Source: Shewanella algidipiscicola
Lineage (GTDB): Bacteria > Pseudomonadota > Gammaproteobacteria > Enterobacterales > Shewanellaceae
NCBI RefSeq assembly: GCF_003605125.1
Contig: NZ_QPQT01000002.1
Location: 287,576 to 351,575 of the forward strand
DNA length: 64,000 nt
Direction of reading: 5' to 3'
Numbering within the stretch: the first letter of the stretch is position 1; the number at the start of each line of letters is the position of its first letter. Positions 39,117 through 48,832 of this stretch are shown one piece after another. Both the position numbers and the translations under genes were made by a program. The notes beneath the pieces were generated by a model. That model did not search any database, was not told the DNA's origin, and saw nothing but the letters and a program-made list of their open reading frames with translations.

Positions 39117-41327
39117 ATGTTACAGAGTAAACTTAAGCTTAGTCTGCCATTACAAGAACAAGAGTTGCAGCAGGTTGCCACTGCGTTGTCGGGTTATGAT
39201 CTGGTCGACGAGTTAGATGCTGCATTGTTGGACATAGCCCGGTTCACCGGCTGCAATGGCTTGTTTTTGCTGCGCCTAACCCCAGCTCGTTTGAGCGTGC
39301 AGATTGAGGCAATGTATCAAGATGATGGCACGCTATTTAGTCAGCGCGATGCGCAAAAATTATTAAACCGGGTGGCGAATCGCCGCCGCTTACACTCCTA
39401 TGCGTCATTATCTCATCCTACCATTATCCAAGATGTAGCCAGCGTGATTGAAGAGGGCGATAGCCTACAGTCTGTGGTATCACGTCTTCGCAGTGTGCTG
39501 CTGATCCCTGTACTGGGCAATCGGTATATTTTTGGGGCTTATCGCTATCACTGCGATGGTCAATGGCGTGAGTCGAGCCTCAATGCGCTCACGATGGCGG
39601 GCAATATGTTGGGTTATGCCAAAGAGGCATGCCGATCACAGCAGGCTGTAAAGAGCAGTGAATTACAATGTATTGAGCACTTATACCGTATGCCGATCTG
39701 CTGTGTGCATATTGCTAGTGATAACCGAGTGATCCGTTATAATCACTGCGCCGCCACGTCGTTTAAGGTAGAGATGCTGCAACAGGTCGCCAGCTTAGTG
39801 CAACCTCAAGAGGTCAGCCAATGTTATGCCACCATGGCGTTGGTGCGCGATGGCTTATTAACTCAGGCCAGCTGTGAGCTACAGATGAAGAGCAATCTAA
39901 GTCAGGACAGGGCGCGAGTGACTTTTCTCTCCTTATCGGCAGAGGATGGCACCTTGTTGATGATGGTTGAGCCCATTGAAGCGTCGCAGACATTAGCCCC
40001 GCAGCAAGATGCCACATTCAACTTTGATGGGTTGACCGGCTTACCCAATCGCGCCTATTTTGAAACCCTCTATATCGACTCTGAGCCTTGCGCAGCTAAA
40101 CGCAGTACTTTTGTGGCCTTTATCAATCTCGATCGTTTTCAGGTGGTCAATAATGTCAGTGGCAACCAGGCTGGCGATAGGCTGCTATGCGAAGTGTCAT
40201 CAAGGCTTACCCACCTGGTGCGCAGAGGCGATGTGGTCGCACGGCTCAGTGGTGATGAGTTTGGCATCTTTATGCCCAATATCGATCGCAACATTGCCGA
40301 GCAAGTCGCTGAGCGGATCTGTCAGGCGTTAAATCATCATGAGTTTACATGGGAAGGGCGCAAACACAGCGTCAGTGTCAGTATCGGCTTGGCGCAGAGC
40401 CAAGATCCTCAAGCCAACATTTCTGATTTACTTCGCAGTGCCAATGCGGCATGCCGGGTCGTGAAAGAGAGTGGCCGTAACGGTTGGTATGTGTATGCCA
40501 GCGATGATCCTATGGTGGAGCGACTCAATACCGACATGAGCGCCTCGGTCGATATTATTGGCGCGCTGGCCAACGACAGATTTGAGCTATATTACCAACC
40601 CATTGAGATGCTACAGGCAAACAATAGCGGTTTGCATTTTGAAATATTGCTGCGCATGCGCTGTGAAAACGGTGAGCTGATGTCGCCGGCTATCTTTTTA
40701 CCCGCTGCAGAACGATTTAGCCTCGCCGCCAAAGTTGACCGTTGGGTGATCGACAATGTGCTGCGCTGGGGAGCGAGCCATTTAGCCTTATGGCAAGGGT
40801 TATCTATGGTATCGGTTAACCTGTCGGCGCTCTCCATTGGCGATCGCGAGTTTATGCATTGGCTAGAGATGCGCTTGTTAGCCGAGCCAGAATTAGCGCG
40901 TAAACTCTGTTTTGAAATTACAGAAACCGCCGCGGTAAAGCAGCTCGATTTAGCCACCGAATTGATTAACCTACTCAAACCCATGGGCTGTAAATTGGCA
41001 CTGGATGATTTCGGCTCAGGCTTCTCTAGTTTCGCCTACCTCAAATTACTCGATGTTGATTACGTTAAAATTGATGGCCAGTTTGTCCGTAACCTGTGTC
41101 AGGATAAAGCCGACCAAGCCATTGTGGCCGCTATTTGCCAACTGGGGCGCGACATGCAGTTTGAAGTGATCGCCGAATTTGTCGAGTCCATCGAGATTGG
41201 CAAGCATTTAGCAAAGCTTGGGGTCGACTATGGTCAAGGTTACGCTATTGGCAAGCCAATGCCGCTAGCTAAACTGAGCGCGAGTGATGGCCTAGGCTGG
41301 CATCAGCAACTCAACGCTAGCGGTTAA
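39117..41327 (+). CDS. GAF/PAS-GGDEF-EAL cyclic-di-GMP protein
   Basis: 736-residue cytosolic protein. A GAF-like region (about 20-170) and PAS-like region (about 180-285) precede GGDEF ('FDGLTGLPNRAYFETLY', 'VRRGDVVARLSGDEFGIFMPN') and EAL. SGDEF is an accepted active variant, and RxxD (RRGD) inhibitory site is kept. All EAL catalytic residues seem present: Glu in 'FEILLRMR', Asn in 'SVNLSALS', Glu in 'FEITETAAV', 'LALDDFGSGFSS', Lys in 'DYVKIDGQFV', Glu in 'VIAEFVES' and 'GQGYAIGKP'. It is probably a phosphodiesterase, with GGDEF as a GTP sensor or second activity. Ends 79 bases before hrpB. Confidence 0.88.
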   Translation: MLQSKLKLSLPLQEQELQQVATALSGYDLVDELDAALLDIARFTGCNGLFLLRLTPARLSVQIEAMYQDDGTLFSQRDAQKLLNRVANRRRLHSYASLSHPTIIQDVASVIEEGDSLQSVVSRLRSVLLIPVLGNRYIFGAYRYHCDGQWRESSLNALTMAGNMLGYAKEACRSQQAVKSSELQCIEHLYRMPICCVHIASDNRVIRYNHCAATSFKVEMLQQVASLVQPQEVSQCYATMALVRDGLLTQASCELQMKSNLSQDRARVTFLSLSAEDGTLLMMVEPIEASQTLAPQQDATFNFDGLTGLPNRAYFETLYIDSEPCAAKRSTFVAFINLDRFQVVNNVSGNQAGDRLLCEVSSRLTHLVRRGDVVARLSGDEFGIFMPNIDRNIAEQVAERICQALNHHEFTWEGRKHSVSVSIGLAQSQDPQANISDLLRSANAACRVVKESGRNGWYVYASDDPMVERLNTDMSASVDIIGALANDRFELYYQPIEMLQANNSGLHFEILLRMRCENGELMSPAIFLPAAERFSLAAKVDRWVIDNVLRWGASHLALWQGLSMVSVNLSALSIGDREFMHWLEMRLLAEPELARKLCFEITETAAVKQLDLATELINLLKPMGCKLALDDFGSGFSSFAYLKLLDVDYVKIDGQFVRNLCQDKADQAIVAAICQLGRDMQFEVIAEFVESIEIGKHLAKLGVDYGQGYAIGKPMPLAKLSASDGLGWHQQLNASG

Positions 41328-41406
41328 CTTAGGCTCGCAGGTGTATTTTGTTTTTCGGCCCATAACGGGTACACTTGCCGCAGTTTTTGCCGACAGATAG
41401 CCCCTT

Positions 41407-43911
41407 GTGAACTCACTACCCATTCAACATCTTTTCCCTGCCTTGCAAAGCGCATTGGCCAGCTCATCGCAGCTGATTTTACAAGCGCCCACAGGCGCGG
41501 GTAAGTCGACAGCATTGCCGTTGGCGCTGCTCGATTGGCCGCAAGTTAGCGGTAAGATATTGATGTTAGAGCCAAGACGGATGGCGGCGCGTAATGTGGC
41601 CCATTTTATTGCTAAGCAGCGCGGCGAAACCATAGGTAACACCGTCGGCTTTCGGGTGCGCGGCGAATCTAAGGTGAGCGCTAATACTCGGCTTGAAGTG
41701 GTGACCGAGGGGGTGCTCACTCGCATGATCCAGCAGGATCCTGAGCTGAGTGGCTATGAACTGATTATTTTTGATGAGATCCATGAGCGGCACCTCACCA
41801 CAGATTTAGGCTTAGCCTTGGCGTTAGAGTTACAATCCTCGTTTCGTGACGATCTTAAGATCATAGCAATGTCGGCCACCTTAGCGGGCCTGCCATTGCA
41901 TGGCTTAATGCCCAATGCGGTGACGCTCGAAAGTGAAGGGCGCAGTTACCCTGTGAGCATCGAATACCGCGCGGTGGGGGCTCAGCAAGAGTGGTTGGTG
42001 CATATGGCCCAAGTGATAGTGACCGCCTTGCAGCAACACCCACAAGGATCGCTGCTGGCATTTTTACCTGGCCAAGGTGAAATTAATCGCTTAGCCCAGC
42101 AGCTGTCGACCCGCCTCGATCCTAAGGAGTATCATATCGCGCCGCTCTACGGCAGTTTGCCTGCTGCGCAGCAAGATAGCGCTATCGCTCCGGCCACGGA
42201 TGGGCGGCGTAACGTGGTGCTGTCGACCAATGTGGCCGAATCGAGTTTAACTATCGAGGGGATCACCTTGGTGGTGGATAGCGGTTATAAACGCCAAGCC
42301 AGTTTTAATCCTAAGACTGGCGTGACTCGGCTGTCATTAAAGCGGATCAGCCAGTCGTCATCGGCCCAGCGCGCCGGTCGTGCTGGGCGCTTGTGCCCCG
42401 GTCATTGTATTCGGCTATGGGGCCAAGAGGATCAAGGGCGCTTGCTGCAAGCCGATGAACCTGAAATCGTACTCGGCGATTTAACCTCCATGGTGCTTGA
42501 CGGCGCCTATTGGGGGGTGAGTGCGTTAACGCAATTGCCATTACTCAGCCCGCCATCGGCTGCCAATGAAGCGGTCGCTTGGTCGCTATTAACACAACTG
42601 CAGCTGGTGGATGAAAAACGTAAAATCACCGCTCATGGCCGCGCCGCGTATCAGTTAGGTTGCCATCCGCGTTTGGCGCATATGCTGTTAACGGCGCAGC
42701 AGTGGCAGCAGGCCGATAGCAGTACACCTTTGCTGGCCTTAGCGGCAGTGCTGGCGGGCGTGATTGAGTCACGCAGCCGCGCTCGTCGCGGCGCCGATAT
42801 CAGTGGCTATCTGGGCGATGCGCGTCATGGCGAGAGTGCGCAGTTAGCCCGCAGTTATTTGACACGTATTGATGGGCAAGGGCGGGGTAAAGGCGATCTC
42901 GCTCAGGCCATCAGTCAGGCTCATCCCGATGATATTAGCGTGTTGCTGGCCTTGGCGTTTCCAGACCGAATCGCCAAAGCCAGAGGCGTAAGCGGCTATC
43001 AATTAGCCGCAGGCGTGGGGGTGACGCTCAATACTGATGACAGCCTCAGTGGTGCGCCTTGGCTGGTGGTGGCCGATTTTCAAGAGTCACAAGGCCAAAG
43101 TAGTGGCCGGGTATATCTGGCCAGCCGGCTCGATCCTGCCTGCTTTAACGACAGCCTAAAGTCGCTGGTCACAGAGCATATTGATTGTGGCTGGGATGAT
43201 AACCAAGCGCGCTTTTACGCGCTACGCCAGCGCCGAGTTGGAGCGGTTGTGATTGATCAGCAGCCGATAGCGCAGTTGGACGCGGCACAGATTAAACAGG
43301 CCATTTATGGTTTAATTCGCGCCAAAGGGCTAGCAATGCTTAATTTGGATGACAAAGTCACTCAGCTGCGTCAGCGCGTGGCCTTGGCACGCCAGTATCA
43401 GCTTGCTGGCGACTGGCCCGCAATGGATGATGAGGCATTGTTAGCCGACTTATCCACTTGGCTGGGACCTTATCTGGATAATGTACGCCGCTTGACGCAG
43501 CTGCAAGCGCTCGACTTTTATAGCCTGTTGCATAACCTCTTACCTTGGGATCTGCAGCAAACCTTGGCGCAGCACTTACCGACACACTGGCCCATGGCGA
43601 CGGGCACCCGTGCCAATATAGAATATGAGCCGTCGGGGCGCGCGCTACTGAGCGTACGTCTACAAGAGGCGCTAGGCATGGCGCAAAGCCCGACCTTGGC
43701 GCAAGGTAAATTGGTGGTGACCATGGCGTTGTTATCACCTGCTCAGCGGCCGTTGGCGCTGACTGCCGATTTAGCCAATTTTTGGGCTGGCCCCTATCTC
43801 GAGGTGAAAAAAGAGATGAAGGGGCGTTACCCTAAGCACCTGTGGCCTGACGATCCGGCCAATACGGTGCCGACCAAATTCACCAAGAAAAAAACATTAA
43901 GTAACGGTTAA
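41407..43911 (+). CDS. hrpB: DEAH-box ATP-dependent helicase HrpB
   Basis: 834-residue helicase. Motif I 'APTGAGKSTALPLAL', motif II 'IIFDEIHERHL', motif III 'MSATLAG', motif V 'VLSTNVAESSLTIEGI' and motif VI 'SSAQRAGRAGR' are all present, followed by the HrpB-specific C-terminal half ending 'WAGPYLEVKKEMKGRYPKHLWPDDP'. The GTG at 41407 gives 'MNSLPIQHLFPALQSAL'. The role in E. coli is unclear. It precedes mrcB by 34 bases, as in E. coli. Confidence 0.95.
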   Translation: MNSLPIQHLFPALQSALASSSQLILQAPTGAGKSTALPLALLDWPQVSGKILMLEPRRMAARNVAHFIAKQRGETIGNTVGFRVRGESKVSANTRLEVVTEGVLTRMIQQDPELSGYELIIFDEIHERHLTTDLGLALALELQSSFRDDLKIIAMSATLAGLPLHGLMPNAVTLESEGRSYPVSIEYRAVGAQQEWLVHMAQVIVTALQQHPQGSLLAFLPGQGEINRLAQQLSTRLDPKEYHIAPLYGSLPAAQQDSAIAPATDGRRNVVLSTNVAESSLTIEGITLVVDSGYKRQASFNPKTGVTRLSLKRISQSSSAQRAGRAGRLCPGHCIRLWGQEDQGRLLQADEPEIVLGDLTSMVLDGAYWGVSALTQLPLLSPPSAANEAVAWSLLTQLQLVDEKRKITAHGRAAYQLGCHPRLAHMLLTAQQWQQADSSTPLLALAAVLAGVIESRSRARRGADISGYLGDARHGESAQLARSYLTRIDGQGRGKGDLAQAISQAHPDDISVLLALAFPDRIAKARGVSGYQLAAGVGVTLNTDDSLSGAPWLVVADFQESQGQSSGRVYLASRLDPACFNDSLKSLVTEHIDCGWDDNQARFYALRQRRVGAVVIDQQPIAQLDAAQIKQAIYGLIRAKGLAMLNLDDKVTQLRQRVALARQYQLAGDWPAMDDEALLADLSTWLGPYLDNVRRLTQLQALDFYSLLHNLLPWDLQQTLAQHLPTHWPMATGTRANIEYEPSGRALLSVRLQEALGMAQSPTLAQGKLVVTMALLSPAQRPLALTADLANFWAGPYLEVKKEMKGRYPKHLWPDDPANTVPTKFTKKKTLSNG

Positions 43912-43945
43912 TGACCCACCGTTAGCTATTTTTTATGGGATTAAG

Positions 43946-46315
43946 ATGACAAGCAAAGAGACACCCAAGAAACCGCGCGCCGCAAAGCCTGCTCGATCTT
44001 CAACCAAGGCGAGCCCCAAAACTAAGGCGCGCAGTACGTCAAAGTCAGCCCCGCGCACCACGTCCGGTTGGGGACGAAAAATCTGGTCCATCGTGTGGAA
44101 GCTATCCTTGGCACTGCTGGCGGGGTTGATTATTTACAGTATCTATTTAGATCAAATTATCGCGCGTAAATTTGAAGGGCAGAAATGGCATCTGCCAGCT
44201 CAGGTGTTTAGTCGCTCTATGGCGATCTATCCTGGGGCGGCGGTGAGCCATAGCCAATTGATCGCCGAGCTCAAGTTACTCGGTTATCGCAAGGTGGCTA
44301 ATCCGCGTCAGGTGGGGGAGTTTTCCGCCTCTAGCACCCGGGTCGATCTGTGGCGTCGGCCTTTTCTGCATCCACAAGGCTCGCAGGCCGAGCAGCGAGT
44401 GATGATAACGTTCGATAGCCAGGGGGTCGAATCGGTCGCGCGTCAAAGCGATAATCGTCAACTGGCGGTGTTCCACCTTGAACCTGTGTTACTGGACAGA
44501 ATGATCGCCGGAGACGGTGAAGATCGCCTCTTTGTTGATGCGCAGCAGATGCCTAAGGCGATTGTGGATGCGTTAATTTTGGTGGAAGATCGCAGTTTTT
44601 ATGAGCATCACGGCGTCAATCCCTTTGCGATTGTACGTGCCGCATTAGTTAACCTGAGCGCGGGACGCACGGTGCAAGGCGGCTCGACCCTAACCCAGCA
44701 GCTGGCGAAAAACTTCTTTCTGTCAAGTGAGCGCTCAATTGTGCGTAAGCTGCGCGAGGCGTTAATGGCAATCATTATCGACTTTCGGTATGACAAGGAT
44801 GAGATCTTAGAAGCCTACCTCAACGAAGTGTATATGGGGCAAGATAAGGCCCGAGCCGTGCATGGCATGGGGCTGGCGTCGCAGTTCTATTTTGGTCGGC
44901 CCATCGCCGAGCTGACCCTGCCGCAGCAAGCCTTTTTAGTGGCAGTGATCAAAGGGCCATCTTATTACAATCCGTGGCGCTACCCTGAGCGGGCGCAAGC
45001 TAGGCGCGATCTGGTGCTGCGGTTGTTGATGGAGGCGCAGCAGTTGTCTGTGGCGCAATATAAGGTTGCGGTCGACTCGCCGCTGGGATTACGCCAGTTT
45101 GATAAATCGGTGCAGCAAAAGTTACCGGCATTTTTTGCCGTGGTGCGCCATGAGTTGAGCGAGCGTTATGGCGATGCTCTGTTGCAGCAATCGGGCATTA
45201 AGGTATACACCACGTTAGATCCTATGGCGCAAGAAGCCGCCGAAACGGCGGTGGAGTCGACCATGAAGCAGTTGGCTAAGCGCGATAAAGCCTTGCAAGT
45301 GGGCATGGTGGTCACCGATAAGTATTCGGCAGGTATTGCCGCCATGGTGGGTGATAAAGTGCCAAGTTATTATGGTTTTAACCGTGCGGTCGAGATACGT
45401 CGCCCCATAGGCTCATTGATCAAACCTTTTGTGTACGCCAGCGCCTTGACTCAAGCTGATAAGTACACGTTGGCTACGCCGTTAAAAGATGAGCCGATCA
45501 CCCTAACAAACCAGCATGGCCAAACCTGGTCACCGCAAAACGTCGATAAACAGTTTTCGGGTCAGGTGCCTTTGTTAACAGCCTTTAAAAAGTCGATGAA
45601 TGTGCCCACGGTTAACTTGGGCATGGCTATCGGTACCGATGCGGTGGCTACCACCTTAGATAAGGCGGGCTGGCCAGATAAAATATCTGAGTATCCCTCA
45701 ATGTTATTGGGGGCGGTCAATGGCTCGCCCTTGATGGTGGCACAGGTGTATCAAACCTTGGCCGATAATGGTCGTTACCGTCAGCTTAGTGCGGTGACCC
45801 ATGTGCTGGATATGGACAATCAAGCCTTAGCGGGCAGCCCCATTAAGACCCATCAAGCTATCCCGGTGGCCAGCGATTTCTTAGTGCGGCACGCCATGAC
45901 ACAAGTGACGCAGTCGGGGACGGCAAGCCGTTTAGGCCGCGCCTTTCCTGGGGTGACGCTGGCGGGTAAAACCGGCACCAGCAATGATTCACGCGACTCT
46001 TGGTTTGCCGGTTTCGATGAGCGAAATGTCGCTTCAGTGTGGGTCGGCCGTGACGATAATGGTAAAACCGGACTCTATGGCAGCAGCGGCGCTATGGCGG
46101 TGTATCAGGAGTTCTTACGCCAGCGTGCGCCCATCAGTTTAAGGCGCACCCCAGTTGAGGGCGTGGTGCAAGGTTATTTCGATCGTGATACCGGGGTGGC
46201 GCAAGAGGCCGATTGCGACAATGTGATGGCCTTACCTGCGCTGCGTGAGAGTTATCGCCCTGTGCGTAACTGTGGTCAGCCCTTGTCTTGGTGGCAAAAA
46301 TTGACCGGCAGTTAG
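43946..46315 (+). CDS. mrcB: Penicillin-binding protein 1B
   Basis: 789-residue bifunctional class A PBP that polymerises and crosslinks peptidoglycan. A basic Lys/Ser/Ala-rich cytoplasmic tail (1-45) precedes one TM helix (about 50-70). A UB2H domain (about 75-165) for lipoprotein activator LpoB binding follows. The glycosyltransferase has 'EDRSFYEHHGVNPFAI' with the catalytic Glu and 'QGGSTLTQQLAKNFFL'. The transpeptidase has 'SLIK' in 'RRPIGSLIKPFVYASAL', 'SMN' in 'KKSMNVPTVN' and 'KTGTSND'. The UB2H part identifies PBP1B rather than 1A. Confidence 0.95.
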   Translation: MTSKETPKKPRAAKPARSSTKASPKTKARSTSKSAPRTTSGWGRKIWSIVWKLSLALLAGLIIYSIYLDQIIARKFEGQKWHLPAQVFSRSMAIYPGAAVSHSQLIAELKLLGYRKVANPRQVGEFSASSTRVDLWRRPFLHPQGSQAEQRVMITFDSQGVESVARQSDNRQLAVFHLEPVLLDRMIAGDGEDRLFVDAQQMPKAIVDALILVEDRSFYEHHGVNPFAIVRAALVNLSAGRTVQGGSTLTQQLAKNFFLSSERSIVRKLREALMAIIIDFRYDKDEILEAYLNEVYMGQDKARAVHGMGLASQFYFGRPIAELTLPQQAFLVAVIKGPSYYNPWRYPERAQARRDLVLRLLMEAQQLSVAQYKVAVDSPLGLRQFDKSVQQKLPAFFAVVRHELSERYGDALLQQSGIKVYTTLDPMAQEAAETAVESTMKQLAKRDKALQVGMVVTDKYSAGIAAMVGDKVPSYYGFNRAVEIRRPIGSLIKPFVYASALTQADKYTLATPLKDEPITLTNQHGQTWSPQNVDKQFSGQVPLLTAFKKSMNVPTVNLGMAIGTDAVATTLDKAGWPDKISEYPSMLLGAVNGSPLMVAQVYQTLADNGRYRQLSAVTHVLDMDNQALAGSPIKTHQAIPVASDFLVRHAMTQVTQSGTASRLGRAFPGVTLAGKTGTSNDSRDSWFAGFDERNVASVWVGRDDNGKTGLYGSSGAMAVYQEFLRQRAPISLRRTPVEGVVQGYFDRDTGVAQEADCDNVMALPALRESYRPVRNCGQPLSWWQKLTGS

Positions 46316-46337
46316 GGTTACAGCTTGTATCGATGAT

Positions 46338-46369
46338 AAAAAAAGGAGGACTCGCGTCCTCCTTTTTTT
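46338..46369. terminator. Bidirectional terminator between mrcB and the DUF1704 gene
   Basis: A 13-bp perfect stem (46338-46350 with 46357-46369) has A-runs before and T-runs after, so it can stop transcription from both convergent genes. Confidence 0.93.
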
Positions 46370-46401
46370 ATGGGCTTTAGCTGCATGGCACGCGGCAAAT
46401 G

Positions 46402-47535
46402 TTAGCGAATGGCGTGGGTGATAAAGGTATTCACAGCGCTGTTTGCCACTGGGTTTTTATAGGCGGGGGTAATGTACTTCGGCGCAGATAAAATGCCTTT
46501 CGCGATTAAGCGCGACAACATGGGCAGATAAGCCAATGAGGTTTTGCCCATCAACAGGTGATTAAACAGCGGTTCATTTTCATAGGCGTTTAAGATCATG
46601 CTAAAGCCTTTGAGATAGAGGTGATCTTTGGTATAGCCACCGCCTCGATATACCCGTGCGGTAATGGTGTAAGCCAAGTTGGGCTCGACGCCATAATTTT
46701 CTTTAAGCATTAAGAAGGTGGTGCGAAAGTTTTTATCTTCGATCATCGAGCGCACCGCAATCACTCTGAGCGCCAAGGTTTTTAAGCGCTTAACACTAAG
46801 ATTGCCCGACAGGTATTCGCTTAAAATCGCCAAGCCTTCCTGAGTCATGGTATTGAGTGGACAGCCCAGCGACAAAATTTTCAGCGGCTGATGTTTACCA
46901 TTGAGGGAGGTGACTAAATGTACTCCTAGTTCATGATGCGCCAAGGCTAGCGCATCGGTTTTACTCAGGCGGGCATGGCTGTTAATACGCACTGTGGTGC
47001 CAGACACTAAGGCGTTGGCCACCATGGTCTCGTCAAACTGCAACTGCCATTGGTAGTCTTCTTGCTGCGCCATCTGCTGCAACAACTCGCCTATCGCCTG
47101 CGCGTCGAGCTGGGGCTCATCGCCATCCTGTTGGAGATCGGGCAGGTGCAAAATGAACTGGGCATTGCGCAGATCTTTCTCGCTAGGCTCGCCATAGTAA
47201 CGCAGCGAGTCATACAAAAACTCACTGCTGCCAATAGATTTAAACTGATCGATTTTATCCACATATGAGTCAACAATGTCCAGATATAAGGTGTAGATAT
47301 CGGGATCATCTAGCGTCTCGAGCGGTAGATTAAATAGATCGCGTTTGAGCTTAAACGGATCGATTGAGGTATCGGCGTAGATAAAGCGAGGCTCAATTGA
47401 AAAGTGGTTATCAAAGAAGGCCTGTTTTTGTTGCAGGTAGTTAAGCGGTTTAACGGCTTCTAAAATATCAATATCTTTAACAAGCTGATGCAACTGAGTG
47501 TCGATAGCCGACAGGGTAGGCGCCACATTAGACAT
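46402..47535 (-). CDS. DUF1704 (QEGLA) family putative metallopeptidase
   Basis: 377-residue protein of the DUF1704 family, named for its QEGLA-like motif, here 'MTQEGLAILSEYLSG' (about 260). A zinc-type HExxH is present in 'LAHHELGVHLVTSLNG', and Glu/His placement resembles tyrosine-carboxypeptidase-like peptidases (MATCAP group). It likely hydrolyses a peptide, but substrate is unknown. No signal peptide. Starts at 47535 (MSNVAPTL) or 47583 (with AGG upstream); neither is decisive. Convergent with mrcB. Confidence 0.8.
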   Translation of the reverse strand: MSNVAPTLSAIDTQLHQLVKDIDILEAVKPLNYLQQKQAFFDNHFSIEPRFIYADTSIDPFKLKRDLFNLPLETLDDPDIYTLYLDIVDSYVDKIDQFKSIGSSEFLYDSLRYYGEPSEKDLRNAQFILHLPDLQQDGDEPQLDAQAIGELLQQMAQQEDYQWQLQFDETMVANALVSGTTVRINSHARLSKTDALALAHHELGVHLVTSLNGKHQPLKILSLGCPLNTMTQEGLAILSEYLSGNLSVKRLKTLALRVIAVRSMIEDKNFRTTFLMLKENYGVEPNLAYTITARVYRGGGYTKDHLYLKGFSMILNAYENEPLFNHLLMGKTSLAYLPMLSRLIAKGILSAPKYITPAYKNPVANSAVNTFITHAIR

Positions 47536-47832
47536 AGAATGTTCAATCTCACAAAGAGGGTGATAGATGCCGATAATCGACATCGCCTAGACCTATTATG
47601 CAGGCCAAGAGGTGCTATTGCCGTGCAAAATCTGTCTGTTGCTAAAGCTAACTCAGCTTAGCCATTTTCGCTACCAAATCATGCTAGCTGACCCAAAATG
47701 ATCGCGAAAGGGATAGTGTGGCACCTATGATTTATACTAATCACTGTCCCCAAGTCATCGGGTGAGTGTTTTTGGTAAACAGGTATATACTAGCGCCCCC
47801 AATTTTGGATAACTCTGATTGAACGAGCCCAT

Positions 47833-48543
47833 ATGTTTCTAAGCCCTTATTTTAAAAAAGAACAGCAAAGTGTTTCGGTATCGGCCCAGCAAGCCAGTGA
47901 TTTTGCCAAAGAGGTCGCACAAGACTTTAACCCCATCCATGATGTGGCAGCCAAACGTTTTTGCGTGCCTGGCGATCTCTTGTTTGCCTTAGTATTAGGT
48001 CAATATGGCTTGAGCCAAAAGATGCGTTTTCAGTTTGAAGGCATGGTGGGCGATGGGGTGTCCTTGGTGTTTCCGCCTCAGGTGGGCGAGCGTTTTGCCA
48101 TTTGTGACCATAAAGATAAACAATATTTAAGTGTCGAGCGTAGCGGCGACAGCACCTTGTGTGATGTGCAAACCGAATCTTTTATTCGCAGCTATGTGGC
48201 CTTCTCTGGGCTTAACTTTACCCACGTATTAGTGCCGTTAATGCGCGAGCAAGGGGTGATGATCAATCCCGCTCGTCCATTAGTGATCTACGAGAGCATG
48301 GCTTTCGACTTAGTCACATTGGACTTTAACCACATTGAACTGTCTCTGGTGGAGCAAACTTTAGTGATAGATGGTAAGCGCGGCGATGTCACCCTTAAAT
48401 TTGAGCTGCGCTGTGGTGATAAGTTAGTGGGCACCGGCGTTAAAACCTTAGTACTGAGTGGCCTGCGCGCCATTGAAGAGCAAGATATGGACGCCATGGT
48501 GGCGCGTTATGAAGCGCGGCGTATCGATTACCAAGGTGCCTAA
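47833..48543 (+). CDS. DUF3581 hotdog-like protein
   Basis: 236-residue cytosolic protein of DUF3581. The segment 'ASDFAKEVAQDFNPIHDVAAKRFCVPGDLLFALVLGQYG' (about 20-58) closely resembles the hydratase motif of MaoC/R-hydratases (D-x4-H in DFNPIH), so a hotdog fold acting on a CoA- or ACP-like thioester is plausible. It is repeated more loosely in the second half, as a double-hotdog would be. Function is unproven. It ends with a terminator at 48572-48594. Confidence 0.75.
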   Translation: MFLSPYFKKEQQSVSVSAQQASDFAKEVAQDFNPIHDVAAKRFCVPGDLLFALVLGQYGLSQKMRFQFEGMVGDGVSLVFPPQVGERFAICDHKDKQYLSVERSGDSTLCDVQTESFIRSYVAFSGLNFTHVLVPLMREQGVMINPARPLVIYESMAFDLVTLDFNHIELSLVEQTLVIDGKRGDVTLKFELRCGDKLVGTGVKTLVLSGLRAIEEQDMDAMVARYEARRIDYQGA

Positions 48544-48571
48544 CGGTCAAGTGACCCGCTATATATTAAGG

Positions 48572-48594
48572 GCTCGCCAAGTGCGAGCTTTTTT
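48572..48594 (+). terminator. Factor-independent terminator after the DUF3581 gene
   Basis: GCTCGC (48572-48577) and GCGAGC (48583-48588), five-base loop, followed by six T. Confidence 0.85.
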
Positions 48595-48832
48595 GTGGGC
48601 GCGGTTAAGTCGTCTCATTGCACCTTATTGACGCATTATTAAGCTGATTTTGCGATGTAAGCGTGCTTTTTAAACGTCCAAAAGCGCCTCGAGCGCCGCT
48701 CGATTGCCAAGCCTGTCGCTTTGATTTACTTTAGTGACCATTAGATTGTTGCTACCTGCCGTTATGCCTTGGCGTAGGGAGGTTTTTATGCGCGCTATGA
48801 CCGCCCTAGCGCCGTTTGCATTAAGGAAGAAG

